Positions 6,834 through 13,605 of a DNA stretch of 19,877 nt are shown in pieces; position 1 is the stretch's first letter; each line of letters starts with the position of its first letter. This DNA is from DASTWM01 sp035765855. GTDB taxonomy: Bacteria > Chloroflexota > Chloroflexia > Chloroflexales > Roseiflexaceae. The notes beneath the pieces are model-generated. The model had not been told where the DNA came from. It ran no database searches and saw only the letters and a list, made by a program, of their open reading frames with translations. The translations under genes and the position numbers were made by a program. The stretch spans positions 1 to 19,877 of the forward strand of contig DASTWM010000159.1 of the NCBI GenBank assembly GCA_035765855.1, given 5' to 3'.

Positions 6834-8126
6834 CTAAAAGACCGAATGCACTTCGATAATCTGGTTGCGCTCCGGCCCAACCGAAATCATGCCGAGCCGC
6901 ACACCGACCAATTCGCACAGGCGCGCAACGTAGGCCTGCGCGGCGGCGGGCAGGTTGTCAAAATGGCGCACCCCGGCGGTTGACGACTGCCAGCCGGGCA
7001 ACTCCTCATAGATCGGCTCGACGCGGCTCATTACCCCGATGTTGGTTGGCGGATGATCCAGTTCCGCGTCATGGAGACGGTAGCCGGTGCAAACCTTGAT
7101 CACGGGCAGCTCGTCGAGCACGTCGAGCTTGGTGATCGCAATCGTGTCGATGCCGTTGACCTGGGCGGTGTAGCGCGCCAGCACCGCGTCGAACCAGCCG
7201 ACCCGCCGCAGCCGTCCGGTGGTCGTGCCGACTTCGGCCCATGGCTTGCCCATCTGCCGCAGCGCATCCGCTGTTTCGCCCGCGACTTCGGTGGGAAACG
7301 GCCCTTCGCCGACGCGCGTGGCGTAAGCCTTATACACGCCAATCACCGAGTTCAGGGCCGTTGGGCCGATGCCAGCGCCCTGGCATGCGCCCGCTGCGCC
7401 CGGCGGCGACGAGGTGACGTAGGGATACGTGCCATGATCCACATCCAGCAGTGCGCCCTGCGCGCCCTCCAGCAGAATCGGCACATCGCGGTCGAGCGCG
7501 CGGTGAATGATTGGATGGGTGTCGGTGATATGGTCGGCCAGCTTGCGGCCATAATCGAGATACTTCAGATACGTTTCGTGCAGCGACAGCGGCGGCTGGT
7601 TGTAAATCGCCGTCAGCATTTTGTTCTTCACTTCCAGCACCTGCCGCAACCGGCTCAGCAGCATGTCCTCGTGGAGCAGGTCGCCCAGGCGGATGCCGAT
7701 GCGCGCCATTTTGTCGGCGTAGGCCGGGCCGATGCCGCGCCCGGTCGTGCCGATCTTGCCGTCGCCGCGCACCGTTTCCTCAAGCTGGTCCTGCATTACA
7801 TGGTAGGGCATGACGACATGCGCCCGCTCGCTGATGAACAGCTTGCTGGTATTGATCCCGCGCGATTGAAGATCGTCAATTTCCTTCAGCAGCACCGCCG
7901 GATCGACCACCACGCCATTGCCAATCACATTGACGGTGTTGGGATCGAAAATGCCCGACGGCACAATGTGCAGTTTGAATTCGCCATGCTCGTTCAGCAC
8001 GGTGTGGCCGGCATTATTGCCGCCGCCGTACCGAATTACTAACCGCGAGCGCGCGGCAAGCTGGTCTACAATGTGGCCCTTGCCCTCGTCGCCCCACTGG
8101 CCGCCAATCACTGCAACAACAGGCAT
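6834..8126 (-). CDS. purA: Adenylosuccinate synthetase
   Basis: This 430-residue protein has full family length. It opens with the P-loop-like GGQWGDEGKG motif (catalytic Asp13), followed by the NNAGHT segment with the catalytic His41. TGRGIGPAY, the GAQG..LD.DHGTYPYVTSS segment, the GTTTGR element and the C-terminal GPERNQII base-binding motif are all present. It joins IMP and aspartate at the cost of GTP, the first committed step from IMP to AMP, in the cytoplasm. The usual GDEGKGK has His at position 18 instead of Lys; this position varies in the family and need not harm function. The ATG follows a good ribosome site (aaggaag) 7 bases away. It is a monocistronic unit, divergent from the histidine kinase. 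Confidence 0.97.
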   Translation of the reverse strand: MPVVAVIGGQWGDEGKGHIVDQLAARSRLVIRYGGGNNAGHTVLNEHGEFKLHIVPSGIFDPNTVNVIGNGVVVDPAVLLKEIDDLQSRGINTSKLFISERAHVVMPYHVMQDQLEETVRGDGKIGTTGRGIGPAYADKMARIGIRLGDLLHEDMLLSRLRQVLEVKNKMLTAIYNQPPLSLHETYLKYLDYGRKLADHITDTHPIIHRALDRDVPILLEGAQGALLDVDHGTYPYVTSSPPGAAGACQGAGIGPTALNSVIGVYKAYATRVGEGPFPTEVAGETADALRQMGKPWAEVGTTTGRLRRVGWFDAVLARYTAQVNGIDTIAITKLDVLDELPVIKVCTGYRLHDAELDHPPTNIGVMSRVEPIYEELPGWQSSTAGVRHFDNLPAAAQAYVARLCELVGVRLGMISVGPERNQIIEVHSVF

Positions 8127-8187
8127 CTATCTTCCTTTCCGGTATTTTTGGTTGTTCATCCATGTGTAAGCACGTCGTACGCGCTCC

Positions 8188-8193
8188 ATTATA
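8188..8193 (-). promoter_or_regulatory. purA -10 box
   Basis: On the minus strand this is a perfect TATAAT, 62 bases upstream of the purA ATG. No convincing -35 hexamer stands 16-18 bases further up. That expected position falls immediately beyond the -35 of the opposing kinase promoter, so the two polymerase footprints would overlap. Confidence 0.5.
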
Positions 8194-8203
8194 ACGTAAC
8201 TAG

Positions 8204-8231
8204 TTGACAGCGCGGCGGCAGTCAGTACAAT
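8204..8231 (+). promoter_or_regulatory. Consensus sigma70-type promoter of the histidine kinase gene
   Basis: TTGACA at 8204-8209 and TACAAT at 8226-8231 are separated by 16 bases. This is a perfect -35 and a one-mismatch -10, the best promoter in the window. Transcription should start near 8238, leaving about 29 bases before the ATG at 8267. It is back-to-back with the purA -10 box, with only 10 bases between the two elements. Confidence 0.75.
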
Positions 8232-8266
8232 GAGCTGTACCAAATTGCTCACATGTTGCGGTTGTT

Positions 8267-10408
8267 ATGCTCGTTCCGGCTTCCACAACCAAGCCTGCCG
8301 CGCCCTTTTTTATGGCACTGGCGCGCCTGCTCGCAAGCGAACGATCGTTTGATGCGCGCATCGACGACATGTTCGCGCTGCTCCATGAGGTCGTGACCTT
8401 TCATGACGGGCAGTTGCTTTACTGGCCCCCTGCTGCTGGTTCGGCGGCGGTGAGCAAGCAGATTAGCGCGCCATGCAGTTGGCCGCTGCCATGGAATGAT
8501 GCGCTGGCCGAGGAGGCGCTACGGCATGAAACGCTGGTGCAGCGCGCGTCGGAAACGCCTATAGGAAGCAACGGCGCGACGCCGTTGCCTGCTACTATAA
8601 CCAGCTTGTGCGCGCCGGTGATTTGGGCCGGGCAAACGTGGGGCGTGCTGGAACTGCGCGCTCCGGGCAACCATGCGTTCGCGTCTGCCGAGCAGGAAAT
8701 CATCGCGGCGCTGCTGCCGCTGCTGGCCGCCGCAATCAGCACGGAGGGCCATGCACCAGACATGCCCATACTCCAGCCGCGCTCCGGCGAACTCACCATC
8801 CGCCAATCCCATCTGCTCGTCGCCCTGCGATCTGAACTCGAAGCGCCGCTCGCGCTGAACATGCTGCTAACTACCCTGCTCGAATGGGCGCTCGATTCGA
8901 CCGGCGCGGAGGCGGGCGTGGTCTACACGGTCGATCATGAGCGCGGCGAGCTTGTGGCGCAGGTGCATGCCGGCTATCCAGACGATCCCGCAAGCCGCAA
9001 TAATCTTGATGGCGCGCGGCGGCGGTGGAGTTGGAACATGGGCGTGGCAGGCCGCGTGGCGCGCACCGGACGCGCCGTGCTGCTGCGCGACGTGGCAAGC
9101 GACGCTGATTACACGTCAATTGTCCCGGAAGTGCGCGCCGAGCTTGCCGCGCCGATCAGCGCTGACGGCAAGACATTAGCGGTGCTGGTGCTCGACAGCG
9201 TGCGCTCGGTGGCGTTTGGCGAGCGCGAACTGAGTCTCGTGCAGGCGCTGTGTGCTGCCGCCGCGCAGCCGCTGGTGCGGGCGCTGGCGTACCAACAATC
9301 ATTGGAAATCAGCACGCAACTGAGCCAGGTATTCACCAGCATCCCCAGCGGGTTGGCGCTGCTCGATCCGCATGGACGCGTGCTGCGCCACAACGAGGCG
9401 TGGCTCACGGTCTGGGGGCTGGAACCGGCTGACTTCGATGAGCCATTTCATGTGCCATGGGATCTGGTGCCGCGCCTGCTTGCACGGCTGGCCGATCCGC
9501 TGGCACTGACGGACTTCTGCGCGGGCGGGCAGGCCAGCCCCACCGACGTGCAAACGACGACCATGCTGCTGCGCGATCCGCACCAGGAATTGTCGGTGCT
9601 GTCCGTGCCGACGCGCGACAGCCAGGGTCAACTCACTGGCCGCCTGTGGGTCGTCACCGACGTGACCCGCGAACGCGAGGCCGACCGGCTCAAGAGCGAG
9701 TTTATCTCGATTGTGTCGCATGAACTGCGCACGCCGTTGACCTCGATTCTTGGCTACACCGAACTGCTGAACACGCGCGAGTTCAAGCCCGACGAGCGGC
9801 GCGAATTCGTGCAAACGGTGTTCGATCAGGCCAATCATTTATCAAAAATGGTGGAGGATTTGCTCGGCTTCTCGCGTCTGGAGGCCGGCAAAGTTATGCT
9901 CAATCAATGGGTTGTGTCGCTGCGGCAACTGATGAATGAATTGGTCGCGCAACTCAACACCCTGTCGAACCGCCACCGCCTGGTGATCGACGTGCCGCCG
10001 CGCCTGCCGCCAGTGTATGTCGACCGCGACAAAGTGAAACAGGTCATGATCAACCTGATCACCAACGCCGTGAAATACTCGCCGCGCGGAGGCGAAGTCG
10101 CGCTGGTTGTTTCCGAGGCGCAGCGGGACAAACTGCCGCCCGACCACCCGGAAGGTCGTTTCGTCATCGTGGGCGTGCGCGATCAGGGCATTGGCATTGC
10201 GGCGGAAGATCTGCCGCGCATCTGGGAGCGCTTCTACCGCGTGGATAACACCAATACGCGCCGGATCGGCGGCACGGGCCTGGGCCTGGCAATCACTAAA
10301 GCGCTGGTGGAACTACATGGCGGGCGCATCTGGGTCGATAGCCAGGTTGGCAAAGGCAGCACGTTTTTCTTCACGCTGCCAGTCGCGGCTGAGGCGCTTC
10401 AGCGCTAG
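8267..10408 (+). CDS. Soluble sensor histidine kinase, GAF-GAF-PAS-HisKA-HATPase
   Basis: This 713-residue protein has no membrane segment. Region 18-158 reads as a divergent GAF-like domain, 195-340 is a clearer GAF domain (LLEWALDSTGAEAGVVY...GVAGRVARTGRAVLLRDV), and 345-470 is a PAS-like domain (QVFTSIPSGLALLDPHGRVLRHNEAWL). The HisKA dimerisation domain follows, with phosphoacceptor His485 in SHELRTPL. The HATPase domain has its N box near residue 600 (NLITNAVKYS), G1 at DQGIG (Asp639), an F box (ERFYR) and G2 (GGTGLGLAI). All catalytic elements are intact, so it should autophosphorylate on ATP. No response regulator is adjacent; it is an orphan kinase sensing a cytoplasmic ligand or redox state. 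It has its own strong promoter. The ATG at 8267 lacks a clear ribosome site; the next in-frame ATG (8312) is an alternative. Confidence 0.93.
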   Translation: MLVPASTTKPAAPFFMALARLLASERSFDARIDDMFALLHEVVTFHDGQLLYWPPAAGSAAVSKQISAPCSWPLPWNDALAEEALRHETLVQRASETPIGSNGATPLPATITSLCAPVIWAGQTWGVLELRAPGNHAFASAEQEIIAALLPLLAAAISTEGHAPDMPILQPRSGELTIRQSHLLVALRSELEAPLALNMLLTTLLEWALDSTGAEAGVVYTVDHERGELVAQVHAGYPDDPASRNNLDGARRRWSWNMGVAGRVARTGRAVLLRDVASDADYTSIVPEVRAELAAPISADGKTLAVLVLDSVRSVAFGERELSLVQALCAAAAQPLVRALAYQQSLEISTQLSQVFTSIPSGLALLDPHGRVLRHNEAWLTVWGLEPADFDEPFHVPWDLVPRLLARLADPLALTDFCAGGQASPTDVQTTTMLLRDPHQELSVLSVPTRDSQGQLTGRLWVVTDVTREREADRLKSEFISIVSHELRTPLTSILGYTELLNTREFKPDERREFVQTVFDQANHLSKMVEDLLGFSRLEAGKVMLNQWVVSLRQLMNELVAQLNTLSNRHRLVIDVPPRLPPVYVDRDKVKQVMINLITNAVKYSPRGGEVALVVSEAQRDKLPPDHPEGRFVIVGVRDQGIGIAAEDLPRIWERFYRVDNTNTRRIGGTGLGLAITKALVELHGGRIWVDSQVGKGSTFFFTLPVAAEALQR

Positions 10409-10492
10409 AGAACAAAGCACAAAGAATAGAGAACAGCCATGAGCACAGGGCGCACCTTTTCAAAGCTCTTTGTGCTTTATGCTTCGTTTGTT
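10409..10492. repeat. Heptad-phased inverted repeat, agaacaa family (locus 3)
   Basis: The left arm (409-436 of the 10 kb block) reads agaacaa, agcacaa, agaatag, agaacag in exact 7-nt steps. The right arm (10465-10492) steps through words such as gctcttt, gtgcttt and gtttgtt. A perfect 12-bp pairing links 10414-10425 with 10467-10478. The array starts at the first base after the kinase stop codon and ends just upstream of the -10 of the cyclophilin gene. It shares its word order with locus 4, 1 kb away. Confidence 0.85.
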
Positions 10493-10503
10493 ACGTCCTC
10501 GGT

Positions 10504-10509
10504 TATAAT
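10504..10509 (+). promoter_or_regulatory. -10 box of the cyclophilin gene
   Basis: A perfect TATAAT lies 43 bases before the GTG start at 10552. No good -35 hexamer is visible at 16-18 bases upstream, where the right arm of repeat locus 3 ends. The call therefore rests on the -10 alone. Confidence 0.45.
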
Positions 10510-10551
10510 ACAATGGCAAAAGCCTGAACTTGACACATGGAGGATTTATTC

Positions 10552-11361
10552 GTGACTCAGAGATCTCGCCCACCGAAAGCGCGCCCAACGCCACCGCCCA
10601 ACCGCGCGCCAGCAGTGCTTTCCGCCTTGTCGGTTGTTGTGATATTTGTCGTGCTCGGTTTTGTGCTGCTGAGCAACCGCAGCACCGCCACCCCGGCTGG
10701 CGCGCAGCCAACCGTGCCTGCCTTCGCAGACGCAACCGCGAATGCTGAAACGAATACAAATGCCAGCACCAACGCCGCGCCGACAACCGCCAGCGAAGCT
10801 GCACCTTCCGGAACAGCGGTTGGACTGGCCGACAGCAGCGGAGCAGCCGCGAAGAAAACCTACAGCGCGCCGCCCATGACGATTGACCCAACCAAGAATT
10901 ACACGGCGACGATCACGACCGCGAATGGCGACATTGTGATCAAGCTGCGGCCTGACCTCGCGCCGAAGACGGTGAATAGTTTTGTGTTCCTCGCGCGCGA
11001 AGGCTTCTACGATGGGCTGACGTTCCACCGCGTCATTCCGGGCTTCGTGGCGCAGGGCGGCGATCCAAAGGGCGACGGAAGCGGCGGACCGGGCTACACC
11101 GTGCCGGGCGAGTTCACCGACAAGGTGCCGTTCGATAAGCCCGGCATTGTCGCCATGGCGCGGCCCGGCAATGACGTCAACGGCAACGGTTCGCAGTTCT
11201 TCATTACGCTCGCGCCCGCGCCCAATCTGAACGGGCAGTACACAATTTTTGGCGAGGTGATCAAAGGGCAGGATGTGGTCGATAAAATCACGCCGCGCGA
11301 CCCGCAGCAAGCCACCACGCCCGGCGACAAAATCGAGAAGATAACCATTCAGGAAGGGTAA
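10552..11361 (+). CDS. Membrane-anchored cyclophilin-type peptidyl-prolyl isomerase
   Basis: This 269-residue protein has a short basic N-terminus, one membrane anchor (about 22-41) and a low-complexity Ala/Thr/Asn linker (about 44-105). A complete cyclophilin domain (about 117-267) follows. Catalytic elements are present: FHRVIPGFVAQGGDP with Arg160, Phe165 and Gln168, and GSQFFIT with Gln215 and Phe217. It should catalyse cis-trans isomerisation of prolyl bonds in exported proteins on the outer face of the membrane. The start is GTG at 10552, because GGAGG lies 8 bases upstream at the right distance; the in-frame ATG at 10537 overlaps that ribosome site and is unlikely. It is convergent with the HAD gene, with a long hairpin filling the gap. 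Confidence 0.93.
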   Translation: MTQRSRPPKARPTPPPNRAPAVLSALSVVVIFVVLGFVLLSNRSTATPAGAQPTVPAFADATANAETNTNASTNAAPTTASEAAPSGTAVGLADSSGAAAKKTYSAPPMTIDPTKNYTATITTANGDIVIKLRPDLAPKTVNSFVFLAREGFYDGLTFHRVIPGFVAQGGDPKGDGSGGPGYTVPGEFTDKVPFDKPGIVAMARPGNDVNGNGSQFFITLAPAPNLNGQYTIFGEVIKGQDVVDKITPRDPQQATTPGDKIEKITIQEG

Positions 11362-11367
11362 AGCGCA

Positions 11368-11441
11368 AGAACAAAGAACAAAGTATAGAGAACACATAGC
11401 GTGACGTAAACATGTGTTCTTTATTACTTTGTTCTTTGTTT
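11368..11441. terminator. Long heptad-phased hairpin between convergent genes (locus 4)
   Basis: The left arm (11368-11397) steps as agaacaa, agaacaa, agtatag, agaacac, and the right arm mirrors it. A perfect 16-bp pairing joins 11370-11385 to 11425-11440, and a further 9-bp pairing joins 11389-11397 to 11412-11420. Only a 3x4 internal loop lies between them, and the apical loop has 14 bases. On the plus strand the right arm runs into a T-rich stretch, so it could end cyclophilin transcripts, and by symmetry those of the HAD operon. It ends exactly at the HAD stop codon. Confidence 0.8.
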
Positions 11442-12203
11442 TTATTCCACGACAATATCGGCGACTGAGTTCACAATATGGGTTGGCCGGTAGGCAAACT
11501 TCCCCACGTCCTCGCGCCGCGTGACGCCGCTCAGCACCAGAATCGTCTCCAGGCCGCTGGCCGTTCCGCCAATAATATCAGTGTCCATGCGGTCGCCGAC
11601 CATGACCGACTCCTCAGAATGGGCATCAATCGTCCGCAGGGCGGTGCGCATCATGAGCGGGTTGGGCTTGCCAATGTAATACGGCTGAATGCCAGTCGCC
11701 GCCCCAATCAGCGCCGCAACTGCGCCGGTCGCAGGCACCATGCCGCCTTCGCCCGGACCGGTCACATCCGGGTTGGTCGCCACGAAGCGCGCGCCGCCCG
11801 AAACCAATCGCATGGCCTGGGTCAGTTGTTGAAAGCTGTAGAACGTCGTTTCGCCCAGCACCACGTACTCGGGCTGCTGGTCGGTGATAATGTAGCCCAC
11901 GTCATGGAGCGCGGTGGTCAGCCCGGCCTCGCCAATAACGTAGGCGCTGCCGCCCGAGTGCTGCGTGGCGAGGAATTGTGCCGTCGCCAGCGCGGAGGTG
12001 TAGATCGCATTCGACGGCACATCAAGGCCGATCCGCGCCAGCCGGGCATGCAAATCGCGCGGCGTGTACAGCGAGTTATTAGTCAGGACCAGAAACCTGG
12101 CCCCACGCTCCTCCAGGCGCTTGATGAATTCGTTCGCGCCGGGTATGACTTGCGAGCCAAACACCAGCACGCCATCCATGTCGATCAAATAGTTTTTTGG
12201 CAC
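11442..12203 (-). CDS. HAD superfamily IIA phosphatase, NagD-like
   Basis: This 253-residue hydrolase has the four HAD motifs: I, DMDGVL with nucleophile Asp8 and acid/base Asp10; II, LTNNS (Thr41-Ser44); III, the lysine of GKPNP (Lys179); and IV, GDRMDTD (Asp204, Asp208). The large cap inserted between motifs II and III and the GKPNP...VGDRMDTDI spacing are typical of the subclass IIA family (NagD, 4-nitrophenylphosphatase, phosphoglycolate phosphatase). Substrates are usually sugar phosphates or nucleotides; the exact one is not readable. It lies 54 bases behind glgC-2 on the same strand, so a role near sugar-phosphate metabolism is possible. The start is GTG at 12203; no upstream in-frame ATG is available and the family begins right at this point. 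Confidence 0.9.
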   Translation of the reverse strand: MPKNYLIDMDGVLVFGSQVIPGANEFIKRLEERGARFLVLTNNSLYTPRDLHARLARIGLDVPSNAIYTSALATAQFLATQHSGGSAYVIGEAGLTTALHDVGYIITDQQPEYVVLGETTFYSFQQLTQAMRLVSGGARFVATNPDVTGPGEGGMVPATGAVAALIGAATGIQPYYIGKPNPLMMRTALRTIDAHSEESVMVGDRMDTDIIGGTASGLETILVLSGVTRREDVGKFAYRPTHIVNSVADIVVE

Positions 12204-12257
12204 AATAATGTCTCAGCATGCCAGGCAGAGCGCGTGGCGCTCCGCTCGGCCATTATG

Positions 12258-13505
12258 TTACGTTCCGACCGTTTCGCCGCTTGCAACCGACGTAGTATTG
12301 CCAAATGCAGCTTCAGTGACGCGCGGGCGCACCACCACATTCCGCCCGATCCTGATGTTGGCGGGAATGCGCGCGCGGCGGCCAATCACCGTCAGCCCGG
12401 TATTGAGATGCTCCGGCACGCGCTGGTTTGGCATGTTGTCCTCGCCCGCGCCAATTTCCGAACCCGCGCCGATCCGCACATCTTTATCGATAATGCAGCG
12501 ATCGACAATCGCGCCCGCTTCGACCACCGCATCGGTCATGAGAATCGAATCGCGCACCACCGCGCCTTCTTCAATGACGACGCCCGGACCGATGATCGAG
12601 CGCGACACCTGACCGTAGATTCGGCAGCCGTCGCACAGCAGGTTGCCGCCCGCCCGCGCCGCCGCGCCAATCTCGACCGCCGGACGCTCCTCGCTGCGCG
12701 TGTGAATCGTCCACTCAAGATCGTACAGATCGAGCGCAGGCGTTTCGACCAGCAGCGCCATGTTGGCTTCGTAGTACGATTGCACCGTACCGACATCGGC
12801 CCAGTAGCCATGAAAATGGTAGGATGATACCTGAGTCTGCTTGACTACCTGTGGCATCAGGTCGCGGCCAATATTGCGGCCTTCATTTGTTTGAAGCATT
12901 TCAAGCAAAAAGCTTTTACGAAATGCATACACGCCCATGGATGCAAGACTGGAGCGCGTGCGGCGCGGCTTTTCCTCGAACTGGCTGACCACGCCATCAG
13001 AATCGACCGACACGACTCCGAAGCGGTGCGTCTCATGCGGGCTGACGCTGTGGACGGCCAACGTCACATCGGCATCGCTGTCGGCATGCACCTGCAACAT
13101 GGGGCGATAATCCATCTTGTAAATATGGTCACCCGCCAGGACCAATACCACATCCGCGGGCTGCTCCGCAATGAAATCCATGTTGGCGCGCAGGGCGTCG
13201 GCGTTGCCGCGCTGCCACTCGCCGCCTTCGCGCGTCAGGTACGGGTGCAGCACGCGCACGCCACCCATGCGCCGATCAAGATCCCACGGCTTGCCAACGC
13301 CAATATGTTCGTTCAGCGAGCGCGGGCGATACTGCGTCAGCACGCCGACGTTAAAAATCCCGGAGTTCACACAATTGGAAAGCGTGAAGTCAATAATGCG
13401 ATATTTGCCCGCAAACGGCACCGCCGACTCGGAGCGCTCCGCCGTCAGCGCGCTGAGCGCCGGGCTTTCACCACCCGCTAAAATGAGCGCAAGTGTACGT
13501 TGCAT
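12258..13505 (-). CDS. GlgC paralogue with degenerate catalytic signature (probable regulatory subunit)
   Basis: This 415-residue protein has the full GlgC architecture: an N-terminal nucleotidyltransferase domain (about 1-260) and a C-terminal left-handed beta-helix (about 275-400). It keeps DFTLSNCVNSGI, GDHIYKMDY (Asp126), FEEKP (Lys179) and GYWADVGT. The N-terminal signature is altered: where active enzymes read GEGTRL...RAKP, this one reads GESPAL...RSES, so the catalytic Arg and Lys are Ala16 and Glu26. GTADAVYQN is also changed, to GNADALRAN. I infer that it has lost or nearly lost catalysis and works as a partner of the adjacent intact GlgC. The ATG at 13505 follows a strong ribosome site (gaaggag), so it is well translated; it is not a decayed pseudogene, as the frame is clean throughout. 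Confidence 0.9.
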   Translation of the reverse strand: MQRTLALILAGGESPALSALTAERSESAVPFAGKYRIIDFTLSNCVNSGIFNVGVLTQYRPRSLNEHIGVGKPWDLDRRMGGVRVLHPYLTREGGEWQRGNADALRANMDFIAEQPADVVLVLAGDHIYKMDYRPMLQVHADSDADVTLAVHSVSPHETHRFGVVSVDSDGVVSQFEEKPRRTRSSLASMGVYAFRKSFLLEMLQTNEGRNIGRDLMPQVVKQTQVSSYHFHGYWADVGTVQSYYEANMALLVETPALDLYDLEWTIHTRSEERPAVEIGAAARAGGNLLCDGCRIYGQVSRSIIGPGVVIEEGAVVRDSILMTDAVVEAGAIVDRCIIDKDVRIGAGSEIGAGEDNMPNQRVPEHLNTGLTVIGRRARIPANIRIGRNVVVRPRVTEAAFGNTTSVASGETVGT

Positions 13506-13518
13506 AAAGATCTCCTTC

Positions 13519-13605
13519 AGACAAAGAGACAAGCAGACAAGGAGAATGTTGCCACAAAAGGCCTCCTTGTCTCACCCACTCCCTGTCTCCTTGTCTAAAT
13601 TGTCT
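13519..13605. repeat. Octad-phased inverted repeat, agacaa family (locus 5)
   Basis: The left arm has agacaa at 13519, 13527 and 13535, exactly 8 bases apart. The right arm has ttgtct or ctgtct at 13567, 13583, 13591 and 13600, that is 16, 8 and 9 bases apart. A perfect 10-bp pairing joins 13535-13544 to 13563-13572. It occupies the gap between the two glgC genes, and its right end includes the last codons and TAG stop of glgC-1. This is the only locus with an 8-nt rather than 7-nt step. Confidence 0.8.

Noticed and set aside
7053..8042. 329-residue open frame on the plus strand
   Set aside because: Antisense to purA, which has all its catalytic motifs; the translation is His/Gln/Arg-rich with no recognisable fold.
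10546..11397. 283-residue open frame on the minus strand
   Set aside because: Opposite the cyclophilin gene and running through the hairpin; no motif and Arg-rich composition.
12205..12256. Small dyads (gagcgc/gcgctc at 12228-12242, ataatg/cattat) between glgC-2 and the HAD gene
   Set aside because: Stems of 6 bp without T-run in GC-rich DNA; too weak to call a terminator or operator.
11478..12827. 449-residue open frame on the plus strand
   Set aside because: It is antisense across the HAD gene and glgC-2, both with clear family motifs, and has the His/Arg-rich composition typical of a shadow frame of GC-rich genes.
12258..13505. glgC-2 as a pseudogene
   Set aside because: The frame is intact over full length, other active-site motifs and the beta-helix are kept, and the ribosome site is strong; specialised function is more likely than decay.
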